Positions 12,663 to 24,189 of a DNA stretch of 64,000 nucleotides are shown here, piece after piece; position 1 is the stretch's first letter; each line of letters opens with the position of its first letter. Source of the stretch: Aplectana chamaeleonis (lineage: Eukaryota; Nematoda; Chromadorea; Rhabditida; Cosmocercidae); the NCBI GenBank assembly GCA_029168955.1, contig JAPDOI010000183.1, positions 529,501 through 593,500 of the forward strand. The letters run 5' to 3'. The notes under the pieces are model-generated. The model did not search any database. It worked only from the letters and a program-made list of their open reading frames with translations, and was not told the DNA's origin. The position numbers were made by a program, and so were the translations under genes.

Positions 12663-14527
12663 GGGACCTTTTGACTGCGGACATTTCGTACAGATCCAAT
12701 AGAAGAAATCACAACGGGCGTATAACCACAACTCTGATCTTGAAAAGCAGTTCAGTCCGGCGAACTCAGGAAATTGAATTCATGTTGCATGTAAGACAAA
12801 AGGCGCAAGACAAAATATTTGTAGCATAAATCGGTCAATGTATAATACTTGCAAGTTATTTCGACATATGTATGTTACATGCGATCTATTGGTCCCTCGC
12901 TCGCACACATATCACATTCATTCGCCAATATATTTTTTACATGTAATATGTTTTCGATTGCTGAAAACTTGATACTTGTAATATGAAGGACGATTATGTG
13001 CATCATGCTTGTAACATAACTCGGCCAATGTACTCGCGCTGATGACGTCGTTGATCTCTCGCTCCTCATGGTTCGTGCTAGTCGTGGGTAGGGTTAGAAG
13101 GATTGACATACAATATTTTCGAAGCAAGCCTTGAGCCCACAGCTTCACGTATGAAGCTGTGATTCCAAGCTTGCTGCCTCAGTTATGGAGCAGCAAGCTT
13201 TAAGCATCTGGGATGCCCAAGAGCTTAAAGTTTGCTGACTTGTACCTGAAGCAGCAACATGGAATTTGCAGCTCTAACATTGAAGAATCGAGCTTCAACT
13301 TGCAGCCATAATCAAGCTACATGAAGTATAAGTGCATGTTACTTGTCATGTATGTTACGTGCAATATAAGCGTCGGTTACGTGACAAACAAAGGTGAATG
13401 TCTCAAGTTTCATACAGTTCATATTACATTTTTTATTTTTCTGAGATGAGCAGCGAATAAGACGGTCGGGAGAAAATGTGCTTCTGCGCACTGTATAGAA
13501 TTAGAGTTTCTCTATGCATGCATCATGATCGGAGGTGGGGGACTCAGAGGGTGAGACCTGAGTTATTCTCCTCTCAATCGATGCTAGGAGCAGTGAGCTG
13601 CGTTTTTCGTGATGAAAAATCGGAAAGAGGGTCAATAGGCTGTTTCCTTGAAAGCCGTGTTCACGATAATCTGCAATCTCGACATAACTTGCTGAATCGA
13701 TCACTTGGTCCCCGTCTGGAACTGGGATGACGGTGAACTTGAGAAAACAGAAACACAGAAAATGGTGAACTCTCACTCCACCTCCATACTCTCAGTGGAA
13801 CTGCTTTTTGGGACGACGGGATCCTTTTAGTATCCGTCGTTTGATATTCTCGACTTTGTGTTGCTCCGTTTTTCCCTATAAACTCTGACTAGTACTGTTT
13901 TGCATGGTTTAATCTTTCATTTTCGAGAGACCCCATTTGTCACCGGTGGCATCCACTGAGCAATCAATCATTGCACCTGGCAACTAGTAAAGGAAAAAAA
14001 CTCCTCCACTGGAATGAGGCATTTGAAGCTTTCTTTTCGCCGTTTCTTCGTAATTTTAGTGATGCGTGGTAGCGAGCGCATTGTTTGAGTGGAAAACTTG
14101 GAAAAAAATCATCATGAGCACTGCCGTTATGGAAGGGGTGACTCCCAATTGTCTCTATTCGATCAAGTGACAGAGAGAAAATTGGATCTGAAGATCTCGG
14201 AAGTTCCTCTGCTCTTCCAAACACTCTGCGCATGCAGTTCGATTCTAGTCACTGCTGAATTGTAGACTTTGTTGCTAACACCCCTTAGGCACGTCTTTGT
14301 GCAAAGAATGCTTATAATTGATTGCCTTGTATTCTGCACATTACGCACATACATAATGTAATGCCATGGTTTTGCTAATAAGGGCATGATTTCTCAATTG
14401 TGATGATACGGTCTTTTGGTATTGACAGTCCTTTCTGTGGCTTGCAGCATTCCCGTCTGTCGCAACTATGCAACTCTCACAAAACGCATCTATTCCGGGT
14501 TATCGTGTGGAGTTGATCATATGTACC
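12663..14527. repeat. Diffuse degenerate repeats, no gene
   Basis: From 12790 to 13410 variants of a TTACATGT/ACATGTAA-like motif recur many times, and from 13120 to 13330 AAGCTT/GCAGC-rich motifs recur at irregular spacing, suggesting decayed tandem DNA. Beyond 13.4 kb nothing is recognisable; several short open frames have no family resemblance. Confidence 0.35.
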
Positions 14528-14645
14528 AGGGCTGTGCGTTATACCGTTAACGTGTTAACGCATTAACGGGTTAACGCGGTTTTTTCCCGAAAATTAACGA
14601 TTAACGCTTAACGAAAAAAATACTTCTCATTAACGCACACCCCTG
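14528..14645. mobile_element. GTTAAC-rich MITE-like element
   Basis: Ends AGGGCTGTGCGTTA and TTAACGCACACCCCT are inverted copies; the interior is built from GTTAACG and ATTAACG words, so the unit is nearly self-complementary throughout. No coding capacity. Confidence 0.5.
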
Positions 14646-14969
14646 ATATGTACATCCAGGTGCCGTAGTAAACCCCCAGTCCGGCTAATTAAATCATCCG
14701 GACTGTTGACCTGACAGCCGGCTGCCAGCATGCGGACACGCACGTTGTAGGATAGCAGGCGAGGGCACCGGCGCAATACCTGGCCAGGTCCTAAAATCAG
14801 ATGGACTCGTATAATAATCCGGATGCTAGCGTGCTACGGAAAAGCACTGCTATTGGAGAGTATTTTCAGCCCAAGTCGTAAGTTACAAATAGCAACTTAC
14901 GATTCGAGCTGAAATTTGGGAAGAGACGCAAAGCTTCGACACACGGGATTCAAACCTTTCGGCGACGTC

Positions 14970-15285
14970 AGCAGGACGTCATGGAGATCTGTATGACTTC
15001 GGATGGCGTCAACAGGACGTCGTAGAAAGTAGGTAGTGCTCCAGATTATAAACGCTAGCAGGACGTCGTGGAAAACATTTAGGGCTTCAGATGATGTCGT
15101 CAGAACGTCGTGGGAAGTTGTTAGGGCTTCAGATGACGTCCGCAGGACGTCATGATAATCAGCGGGGCTTCAGATGATGTCGTAGGGAACGTCGTGAAAA
15201 GTTCTTAGGACTCCAGATGACGTGGCCAGGATGTCGTGGAGAGTAGGTAGGGCTCTACATGACGTCGTCAAGACTTCGCGAAGGT
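14970..15285 (+). repeat. 42-bp tandem array, diverged, ~7 units
   Basis: The anchor GGACGTCGTGGAAAGT or variants recurs at 15061, 15103, 15145, 15187, 15229 and 15271, exactly 42 bp apart; the two units upstream (14974, 15015) are spaced 41 and 46 bp. The unit aligns with the 42-bp unit of the array at 30.4-37.1 kb (GGACGCCATAGAAAGT, then GGG and a CGTCGT-like end), in the same orientation, so this is a more diverged member of the same family. Confidence 0.65.
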
Positions 15286-15429
15286 GATCGCGCGTAAGCT
15301 GATTGCGGTCGTTGAAGTAATCGCGCCCAGAACAACGCCTATCGCAGCGTCGCCGATTGGCGGAAACTGTTGCGGAAGACACAAACATCTTCTTTTCGTC
15401 GACTGGATTTTATGTCACTGCTATAAAAA

Positions 15430-16490
15430 TGGTTATGCCTGCGCTTGCACTCGTTGGTATGTGTACACGCTTGTTTGTTAGTGTATGTGTGTGGGCGCAC
15501 GCGTTGGTAACACCGCGTGTGCATATGTGAACGACTTTGTGTGCATCCTTGTACACGCGCGCGTGCACGCGCGTATGCGCCAGCGCGCGTGTTTGCGCAA
15601 ATGTCCTCGTAAGTGAGCGCAAGTTGCGCCTGTCCTCTGTTTCAGAGTCAAATTCATTTCTGTTTGTCGCGTGCGTCTGCGCGCGTACGCTGCGTCTATT
15701 TCTCCCCGCACTTTCTCACGGTCTAAGCCCTCGCACCGCACAAGCACGCGAAGAAACACAGTAAATTTGGTAACCCCAAGAACAGGGGATATGTGTGTTT
15801 TCGCGTGGGTGCGTTTTTTTAAAAGCGGGTAATTGTATGCGCATGAGCATACGCATATGTATGTGCATATGCGCGTGCATGTTATTGAAAGTCGACAAGG
15901 ATTACATTAATACTTCGCGTCCTTATTGTGCGTTATCGCAATTATATCATATGTGCACAGAGCATGCACCAACGCAAAATAAAGAGCGCGTAACAGTGCG
16001 ATATCTGCTGACTGTAAGTAATAGTGCGCGGGAGTATGCGCGCATGTTTGCGAATATGAATGCTATTATGCGTGCGTGTCACGCATAGACAGTGATTAGG
16101 CAATCGTTCGAGCATGCGCGCGTGTTCTCGTGAGCGGAATTGGGTGATTGTGGTCGCATATATATGAATGCGTGCGTGTGTGTGCATATTATCACTGCGC
16201 GCATGAGTGCAAATGTATACACAGAAGGACGCAAGGATGTGCTCGTTTTTTGTGTAAGCGTATGTACCACTGTACATGCTCGCGCATGAGTATCCATGAA
16301 TGCGCGTAGATCTCCAAGGGTTTTGCGCGCATATGTATACGAGGCAGGTGTGCGCATATATACACTGGCACACGTGTACGTGCACGTATACACGCGTTGG
16401 CGCGTGCATGCATTTTTGAAAATGCTCGTGAGTGTGCGTGTGGTGCGCGCATGCGGGTGAGTGTGCACCGATAAGGAGGCGTTCACACAT
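15430..16490. repeat. Alternating purine-pyrimidine tract, ~1 kb
   Basis: Dominated by GT, CG, CA and TA steps (for example CACGCGCGCGTGCACGCGCG near 15555), so most of this kilobase alternates purine and pyrimidine. Such DNA is prone to adopt Z-form. All open frames here, on both strands, are histidine/threonine/cysteine-rich artefacts of this composition. A related 80-bp GC-alternating block occurs inverted at 43.08-43.17 kb. Confidence 0.6.
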
Positions 16491-17240
16491 TGCGCTACGA
16501 GTGACCACAACCATGCATATCAGTCATTTCGATTCTTGCAGATGTGGATGACAAACACTCCATTGCGTCACCAATCGGACGAAGCTGGAAATAGATCTGA
16601 GCGCGAATAGGTCCGCGCGCGGTCGTTTGCTGGAACAAGCGTAGAAGCGTGCGTAAATGCGTTTTCTGTGACATTTTTTGATAGATTTATTTTGAGAGGT
16701 AACTAGTTTACGGAGAATCTTGTAGTATGTGTCTGTTCATTCAACAGAGTAAACAAAAATCAAAAATTTTTAAGTTGATTTTCATAAATCAAAAATAATT
16801 GCTCTCTAACCAAAGATTATAGGGAAATTTCTGGTGAAAATCTGGTACATTTCGGACCTGAGACAGTCCGTACTCTGTGGCGAAAGGTGAATATGATGAG
16901 TTCTCAGGGAAGATCAAGCTCCTGGCGGAACACTCCAACCCTGAATTCGTCGCATGCATCCGGCATCAATTAGACTAGACACAGCCCTCGATCGTTAATG
17001 TTTGCTACTGCCAGCCGGGTGCCGCCAACCGTCTTCGCTCGGCTGACTTGGGTTTACTACGGGCCCAGCTCACCACTGATAATAATATGAGCTAGTATTA
17101 GAAGTATGCTACGACGGAGGTGCTTGGCGGAGGGGATGGGGGGGGGAGATCAAAAGATGCATTAGATATATCTTGACCCACGGCTTCATTGCTGATGATT
17201 CTTGCTTCAGCAGTGTGTGACTGTACGTGCATTTCGACTT
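16491..17240. other. No recognisable gene
   Basis: Unique-looking sequence leading up to the secreted-peptide promoter. Nothing supported. Confidence 0.3.
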
Positions 17241-17250
17241 CACGGTAAGC

Positions 17251-17260
17251 TCTATAAATC
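17251..17260 (+). promoter_or_regulatory. TATA box of secreted-peptide gene
   Basis: TCTATAAATC sits about 30-37 nt upstream of the ATG at 17288, leaving room for a very short 5' leader. A GACTT...ACGG block just upstream is shared with the paralogue at 5.95 kb. Confidence 0.6.
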
Positions 17261-17287
17261 AGTACTGACCGCAAATATTCAGCACAA

Positions 17288-17915
17288 ATGTCTCGTCTCC
17301 TACCGTGCCTTGTAGCTCTTATCGCTTGCAACAGTATTTTGACGTACGCATGGTCAGCACCCTCCAGACCCTGTGGTGCCTGTTGTCAAATGTATCATCC
17401 TTATTACGGCGAAATAGTTAAACTCGAATGTCATGAAGATTGCGTTTCTAAGGTAAGGCAAACGTGATATGATGTTATGTCGCAGTCGAACCGCGGTGAG
17501 CAGACTCATTTCCATTGGGAGCATTTGAGCTTGCCTTTTCCATTTTTTTATCTCACCATTATTTCTCTAACAGCTCAAGTGTTGGCTATCTCGTCCTCAC
17601 CCATGCATCTATGCGGAATCTCGACATTACAATGCACTGAATTGTGCCAAAAAATCATCCAAAATAATATACATAGGCACACGTGGATCGCGTTTATCTG
17701 GCTATGTTGCTTTCTCAAATATTGCGGTTTTAACAGACAGAAAAACAAAAACGAGAAATGCTGTGTATAGTTGGGGCAGCCGAGGCACGGCTGATATATT
17801 ATATCATATAATATTGATCGCCAGCACTCGCAGGGCAATGCGCCTTAAATCGGACGCATACTCGGGAAACTCTACGACCACAAAAAAAAGTTACAAGATT
17901 TCCAATGGGGTATGA
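17288..17915 (+). CDS. Small secreted cysteine-rich protein, two exons
   Basis: Exon 1 (17288-17452, 55 codons) begins MSRLLPCLVALIACNSILTY, a clear signal peptide with likely cleavage after TYA, followed by a cysteine-rich stretch containing CGACC, LEC and EDC. It ends at a consensus donor AAG|GTAAGG. A 121-bp intron (17453-17573) ends in a pyrimidine-rich tract and AACAG. Exon 2 (17574-17915) continues in phase 0 with LKCWLSRPHPC and another cysteine (NC), then a less distinctive tail to TGA at 17913. AATAAA follows at about 18004. The mature product would be extracellular, probably disulfide-bonded. I do not recognise the family. The tail after the last cysteine may be non-homologous read-through. 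A paralogue lies at 6.0 kb. Confidence 0.6.
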
Positions 17916-18918
17916 ATCTGGAAAATTCACAGTTTTTTTTTGGTATGCTGGCTCAAAGCGTGATTTCCAAAATTAAATCTGAGTTCTACGGTCCGTTCCA
18001 AAATAAAATACACAGAACAGACTCTCCGCATTGTTTAGATTCCCATGCACCTTCTCTTTTCAGTTTTTTTTTCTCCTAGCAAAAAAAGCATATCGACACT
18101 TACAGCAGGGCTAGAATGCATTCAGTGCGTTTCGTAACTAGAAGGTCACCTCCAAAAACAGATTTTTGAAAGAATGGAGACAGACCTTCAATCGGATTGT
18201 GGTTATTATTTTGTGATTATACGTCTATTGCGTGGCGGAGGGCTTGTTTGATTTGAGAACTCAATTTGATGCTTTACAGCAACATTTTGTCAAATAACGC
18301 ATCGCTCTACTCCGCCAACGCGTAGCTAGATGCCTCACACGGAAACCAGAGATGCCCACTGTTTCGGAGGCATCTGGTCTGGTTTTGACCCGAAAATTTA
18401 GATAAGTTACGGAAAGTTTAGCCTCAGTTGGTGAAATTTTAGCTACAGCGCCCGCATATTGTACGTAAATTCTCGCTACAGCACCCGCATATTCTACGCT
18501 TATTCTCGTTGCAGCACTCGGTCGATCAACCCACCCAGTCTTGATCCGTCCTAGAAAAGCGATCCCCGCTGCGATCGAGAGCATCGTCGTTTCTTCCCAA
18601 CGGCCTGCACCATCCCAGCGGCCAAAATTATCCCTAGCAAGGTCTCTCAGAGAGCTACACGTGGTCACCCTCCACGACCACCCTCAGAGTGTCAAGTTAT
18701 CCGTGGGTTGACTGGGCCAACACTGTTCGAAACGCATCCCTGCGTTCCGCGTAGCCAACGCGGGTTTGAGATTGCATTCCAACACAGGCTGTTGCTAAAT
18801 CCGTAGATCCTCGCTGCAAAATTGTAGCGAAAATATACGGGTTTAGCATCAGGGAGATCAATGTTTCAAATTTTAGCCTTCGTTTTTACGTAGAATACGC
18901 GCAGAATTTGCACTCTTA
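17916..18918. other. No gene; interspersed short repeats
   Basis: After the polyadenylation signal of the secreted-peptide gene there are tandem-like copies of a CAGC(A/G)CCCGCATATT motif at 18440-18510; related words occur at 18825-18850 and 19070-19110. The 135-codon minus-strand frame (18668-18261) runs through these repeats and is not convincing. Confidence 0.35.
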
Positions 18919-19053
18919 GGGGCTGAGCAGAGTGCCATCAGGGCGCGGCGCGGTCTGATGATGGAGAGCCGTATTGATAGATCGCCGCGATCTATCAATA
19001 CGGCTCTCAATCATCAGGCCGCGCCACGCCCTGATGGCACTCTGCTCAGCCCC
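18919..19053. mobile_element. 135-bp hairpin MITE, TTA duplication
   Basis: An almost complete palindrome: GGGGCTGAGCAGAGTGCCAT at the left is matched inverted at the right, with arms of about 65 bp meeting at CGCCGCGATC. TTA flanks both sides (18916-18918, 19054-19056). Confidence 0.75.
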
Positions 19054-19235
19054 TTATAGCCTGGCCACAAGAATATGCGGGTTTTAGCTATCGTAGCTTA
19101 AACCCGTAAATTCTTGCTACATGGAATGAGGCGGCGTTACAGGCCAAGCCTTCGGAGGTATCTAGCTACGCGTTGGCAGAGTATGACCATAGGATCACAG
19201 ACTGTAAATCAGTTTCCGTTGTGTGAGACTAGTAG

Positions 19236-19354
19236 TGGCCGTATTCAAAAAACTACGGTTGCCTCCTGGGAGGGTCTAAAACCCGCCCATATCATGCATC
19301 GGCTGGTTCTTAGAACCTTCCCGGGAGGCTTCCGTGGTTTCATAAATACTGCCA
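19236..19354. mobile_element. 119-bp MITE, family A
   Basis: Starts TGGCCGTATTCAAAAAACT and ends with the inverse (GGTTTCATAAATACTGCCA). Flanking triplets are TAG (19233-19235) and CAG (19355-19357), one mismatch from a duplication. Same family as 7857-7973 and the ends of the 24.8-kb unit. Confidence 0.7.
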
Positions 19355-19559
19355 CAGCACAACACGGAACCTCTACAGTCACTTGGTCCTTCACGTTCAC
19401 CAGCAGCACGGAGGTGTTGCTGAGACTTGCTCCAAGCAAGGTTTCTAGTGCGCAAGATCGGAAGCCGCTTTATGGTTCCTCATTGGCGATCTTCATCTTT
19501 AAAGCTGGAGTGAACTGAGGATGATGAGCATAGCTGTTTCTTGCAAAATGGTCGCAACT

Positions 19560-20222
19560 GTTTTCCACAGAATTGGAGTCAAGTCTCAAAGCACGTCCAG
19601 TCAGGCTAATAGATTCACCCGACCTCAACCTTTTCCGCTTTAGTCGGCTAACTTATATAGTGGCACTGCCTTGCTGGAAGACAATGTCTTGGGGAAGTGG
19701 AAGTGCAGGATTGTACAGCAGATGTGTTTGTAGTGTTGCCCGTAGCCACAGCTAAGTCCACCCTTATTTACGGGACTGCCAGTTTCAGTGTTGAATAGGT
19801 AATGAAGGCACGGGTCACTGCAGCCCTTTACGCGCCAATGTTGCGCCAACTGAGGTTGATTTTTCGAGCTAGGGTACCACACCATCTATAGGTGGAGCCA
19901 CCTGATCCGTGCAAGCTAATTTTTTTCGATCGGAGAACACCATTATAACTCTTTTTTCATCATCTGAGAGCCTTCCTCACCATAGGGTGTAATCCTCTAT
20001 ACTTCGAAGACTTCTGGCTAGGTTACATCTTGCAAAATCAAATGTTGGTGGTGCTCCTATGGACAACGATCGACTTAGATGGGTACCTGTTAACACTACG
20101 AACAAATCTGCTACCCAATCCTGCACTTCGAGTTCGCCAAGACAGTGTCTTTCAGCAAGGCAATGCCTTTATCTAAGTTAGCCGATCAACGCGGAAAAGG
20201 TTAAGGTCGCGTAAATTTATTA
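19560..20222. mobile_element. Foldback with Tc1-like transposase remnants
   Basis: The segments 19620-19745 and about 20085-20215 are inverted copies. Both encode, outward-facing, a short stretch resembling the catalytic-D neighbourhood of Tc1/mariner transposases (VFQQGNA, followed by VSR...KRLRS); further left on the minus strand a DLTPI-like remnant follows. Everything is frameshifted. Likely a decayed Tc1-like copy rearranged into a foldback. Confidence 0.4.
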
Positions 20223-20820
20223 TTCTAGTGTGACCTGCTTCCCAGCTCGGCGCCAGTCCTGTAGAAATTATTCGCGACATTGTTGCGAATATAATTATGT
20301 TAATAATGGTTATTTTGCCTCGGATTTGGATATGATGAAAATCGCAATTGAGTCAGCCTAAAGTGGTATCTGATCATCCGCACCAGAAACCTCGCTGATA
20401 GTGAGCCTCAACAACACTTTCATTTTGCTGGTGAAGGTGAAAGACAATTTCAGTGTAGAGCTTTCGTGTTGTCGTGGGTTCACACAACGGAATTTAATGC
20501 ACAGTCAGTAATCTTATGGTTACGAAACGGTGTGTCAATCGATGAAAAGTCGTGAAACTACAAATCGAGCTATCAAACGATAAGCAAATGCTGCACTTTT
20601 TCTTTCAAGTTTTTAGGGGTGACCTAAACGCAATGTTTTTCCTGCGATGAGCGACAGCAGCAGTAAAGTTTAGCCATATCGAGTTTGGGTTGATATAGAT
20701 GACAACACCACATATATAGCGCCGCTCGTAGAAGTACGAATTAGGGCCTGGCGCCAACTCGTCTCTTTTTTTGATGCATGATGCGATTTTGGATGTGAAT
20801 AATCTACTCATTTTTTTCAG

Positions 20821-20895
20821 GGTGGAGTCAATGGCCATTGTGAATTTGTCGATAAAGAGACATGTGTGTGCGATTATAGATTTGGTGGAAAATAA
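20821..20895 (+). CDS. Candidate terminal exon, EGF-like cysteines
   Basis: A strong acceptor (TTTTTTTCAG ending at 20820) is followed in phase 0 by 24 codons containing GHCEFVDKETCVCDYRFGG and a TAA inside an AATAAA signal (20891). The spacing C-x7-C-x-C followed by aromatic and glycine resembles the second half of an EGF-like domain. No signal-peptide exon could be found upstream, and a consensus donor GTAAGC lies at 20901, so the true exon structure may differ. Confidence 0.3.
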   Translation, partial: GGVNGHCEFVDKETCVCDYRFGGK

Positions 20896-22324
20896 AGGAA
20901 GTAAGCATACATATTTGTAATTCAACTTCTCCCTGCAGTGGGACATCGGCGTTGGAACTGCTACGCACTCCGACGAAACCAAATCTTCGCTCCACTGGAA
21001 TGCGATGCATTCACGGGTTGAGCCCCTGATCTGACGAATTAACACCTTTGCTCCACTGGAATGATTTGGACTCTTGGGCCACTGCGCCCCCCCCCCCCGC
21101 AAAGAAAAAAAATTCGATTTCTCCCATTCACACTCTGCCTTCTTTGTTTCGTTTTTTTCAAATAAAATTTATCAATATTTTCCGCAGTGTAGTAAATTGT
21201 AGAGTTAGTACAGCTTTACATAGAGAGGAACGTGAACGAATGTTAAACCCAGGAAGAGTTTCGACGACGTCGACGATAGGGAGGTCGGTGACCTCACACT
21301 CCTTCCTGGAAGTCGGAAGTCTCTCTTTACACGAACAAGAGGGTGGATGCCCTTCTCGTACTTGGCAAAATATATGAGCAGTTCGAAAACTATTTAGGGC
21401 CTCCACAGTCTCAGTAAAAAATACCGAAATTGTCCATCGTCGCGTTGAAGAGGCGTGGAACTCTTCCTTGAAAGAAGGAGTGGATTCTGAGATTCCTATT
21501 CCACAAGTCTTGTCCTCGACTCCAATGGAACGCCGTACTTTAACTGTACAGTCATGGTGGAAAGCAACAAAATCCTGATTAAAGATGGAAAATCAGGTTG
21601 AACGGTCCAAATATTTGTCTCAGGTTTCAACGCGGAAAACTCAACGAAAAAATCAGAACTTTTGTAGGCTCTCCTATCCTTTTTTTCTATTCGTGTTACG
21701 AAAAAAATTGAGGCAAAAGTTTAAATTTAATTCGATTGCGGGCGCAACACATTATAATTCTAAATACTCACGAAGTGAAAGCAGGGGTGGAGACTTTAGA
21801 AGATTGCTCAAGATTTTCGCGAAAACCCAAGATGACTTTCAAGGAAATATCTACCCCTATGATAGACAAAAAGGATTTGAATCGATTCAATCGTTGATCC
21901 AATTGTGGCTCAAAAGAGGGTCATTGGGTAAAATGATAGCCTCTAAAGGAGCGTGCATCTTAACAATATTGGACTGATTGGACTGGAAAATGTTGATGTC
22001 AGGCATTAAAGGTATGTTTTTGCAAGCAGACTGCAGCGTAAACGGCTTCCATACATGGAACTCAGACTTGTCTCTATTTTTAATTGCCTTTATTGCTACA
22101 CGAGATTTACGGACCTTGATTATAGCACGGTTTAGCCAATCGCTTTTAAAAGCTGCCGTATCATCCAACTCTGCGATGTGAGCTACTATTTGTAATAAAC
22201 AGTTTACTTCTCTATACGATCGCCTTATAACTTCATGCATAATGAAGGCTGCGTAATACGGCATGGATTCTGAGGCGGCTTTGCACTCCCCATTGGAGGT
22301 AGGAGCAAATTTGGTGAACCTACA
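20896..22324. other. Mostly featureless; one coding-like remnant
   Basis: From 21398 to 21577 a plus-strand frame without ATG runs open with protein-like composition (EIVHRRVEEAWNSS, ERRTLTVQSWWKA) and ends in TGA. I cannot place it; a retroelement remnant is plausible. The rest shows no recognisable feature. Confidence 0.3.
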
Positions 22325-22818
22325 GCTTACCGCAATGTTGAAATGACGTGGTGCGGTTGCGGTCACACACTAAAACTACGGTGGAAGACGCCAGATTTCA
22401 TTATCGATCGACAGCACAGCTGATTTTCGGGGTGAGTACCAGTTTTTCTTTTTTTTTCTTGTTTGCTCCGGCATTATTTTTGTTTCTGACGCTTATAATA
22501 TTACGATTAGGTGCTTTTATTAGCGTGCGAGAGGGATTTTCCGTTCTTTTTTTTTCAATTTCTAAACAGAATTTTGAAAAAAAAACACTTGGAAGCCCGA
22601 ACAGCCGGCTAATTTCCCTCACGCACTAAGAATAGCCCCTATTCGCAATATTTACACATTTAGAAACAAAATCGAAACAAACAAGAAAATAAAAGGAAAA
22701 CCGTTTCTTACCCAGAAAATCAGCTGTGCTGTCGATCGATAATAAAATCTGGCGTCTTCCACCGTAGTTTTAGTGTGTGGCCGCAACCGCACCATGCTCT
22801 TTCAATATTGCGGTAAAC
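22325..22818. mobile_element. Inverted-repeat element with ~110-bp arms
   Basis: Left arm 22325-22440 (with GGTGGAAGACGCCAGATTT) recurs inverted at about 22710-22818. The centre (270 bp) is AT-rich and non-coding. Confidence 0.7.
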
Positions 22819-23179
22819 TTTATGTTATAGCATATGGCACAGAGACAGTGCCAGCCCGCAATAGTGGGCGCGAAGTCTCATTAGGATCCATGCCGGCGTT
22901 ATATAAGCGGAATCTTTTGGATTAAAGCTTATTTCGGCATAACCGAAGTCTTCGAAGCTCGTCCTGATGAAGCTTGATAGTTGCTTGTATTGTGATAACT
23001 GCCTCCAAGGCAGTTTCATTTCACACCTATAATGAAATCCGGTAACACACGATCAGAGTTTTACTCTGAAACATTCATCTGTCTCGACGATGTCATTCAT
23101 CTGCATCCTACAGGGGGCAAGGCGGTGACATTGTTCACCTCAACTCAACACTATCGTCAGTGATAAAGAATCACCCTAG

Positions 23180-23276
23180 AGAAGAACTTTCTGAAAAACT
23201 CTCACTGCGGCACTCCGACTCCTGGTATGATTATGAGTGATTTCACTTTCAATATGGACGGAGTTTCCAACCATGC
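23180..23276 (+). pseudogene. LINE endonuclease fragment, left part
   Basis: The frame containing IMSDFTFNMDG (23230-23262) resembles the GDFNLPNIDW motif of apurinic-like endonucleases in CR1/jockey-type LINEs. It ends at the CATGC target duplication (23272-23276) of the BEL element. The matching continuation (KGAELFTKC, then NKPTRENSFLDLVLV) starts at 60058, 36.8 kb away, which shows that one LINE copy was split. Confidence 0.55.
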
Positions 23277-23970
23277 TGTCGACAAGTCGACGGTGATATT
23301 CCGCGTGTTTCCTTTCCTTGTTCCGCTTGTAGAGGTTTATCGTCTGTATAATTCTTGTGATATGTTCTTTGGTACGGAATGTGCCTTTCTCATCGGACTT
23401 TGTTGGCATCTTGTGGCTTGCGGGATGCACTTTGTTATTGTAGATGGCGAGCACGATTGCGGGCGCAGCCGGCGCTGAGAAAGTTTGCTGGCGCAGGGCG
23501 GATATATATTGCACGTCGATGGTACCAAGGCATATCACCATTTTTTATTCCTCTTGGCGCGTGTCACCTATTCTGCGAGTAGATTAAAAGGCTCATTAAC
23601 TCTTCTGGGCGCGTATCACTTATTCTGCGAGTAAGTCTTTGAGGCTGATTCACTTCTTCTAGCGCTTAGTTGTTAGCCAGCTGCCCAAGAAGCTCATTTA
23701 TTTCTTCGTTATATTGGATAAGTTAGCCAGCGCACAGAATTCCATTTTGCTGCATTTATGTATTATGTATTGTGTATTGTGTATTGATTATGATGTTTTC
23801 GTGTTAATCTGGTTTGTGTGAATTATTAAAGGTTTAATTAACCAAGTTTGAGGTACTCGTGTTGCGCATGTGATAACAGTGGTCATATTGGCGTGGCCCC
23901 GAACTTGTTTGGGAAAGACGAGCTACCAACTTTGCGCGTAACCCAAGTCACTTCAAGTGGTGCATCGGCC
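23277..23970 (-). repeat. Inverted copy of BEL 3' LTR plus env end
   Basis: Read on the minus strand: about 100 bp of envelope 3' coding region and then an LTR of about 595 bp ending GTCGACA at 23277. Identity with 59366-60052 is very high by eye, with only scattered substitutions and small indels. It abuts the gag leader in opposite orientation at 23971. Confidence 0.8.
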
Positions 23971-24189
23971 GCTGACAGAATCAGAGGTCGATTTCAATTT
24001 TCAATTTTTTTTTTCAAAGTATAGGCTTATGCATGATTGCTTTGCTTGGTTCACAGAGGTGTTGTCCACGAGTTTGATAGGATCACAGTCTTCTTGGCCC
24101 ATCGAGTGAATCATCGCGTATTATTCCTCTTTGTCTTGGTGATCGGAGTGGCATTCATTAGCGTCCATCGCCCGCGTTCGAAATTCAAA

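Noticed and set aside
15339..16514. Histidine/threonine/cysteine-rich open frames
   Set aside because: Artefacts of the alternating purine-pyrimidine tract; overlapping on both strands with no gene signals.
23176..23541. 121-codon minus-strand frame as a gene
   Set aside because: It spans the LTR and runs past its end into the split LINE; the counterpart at 59788-60066 is the same LTR.
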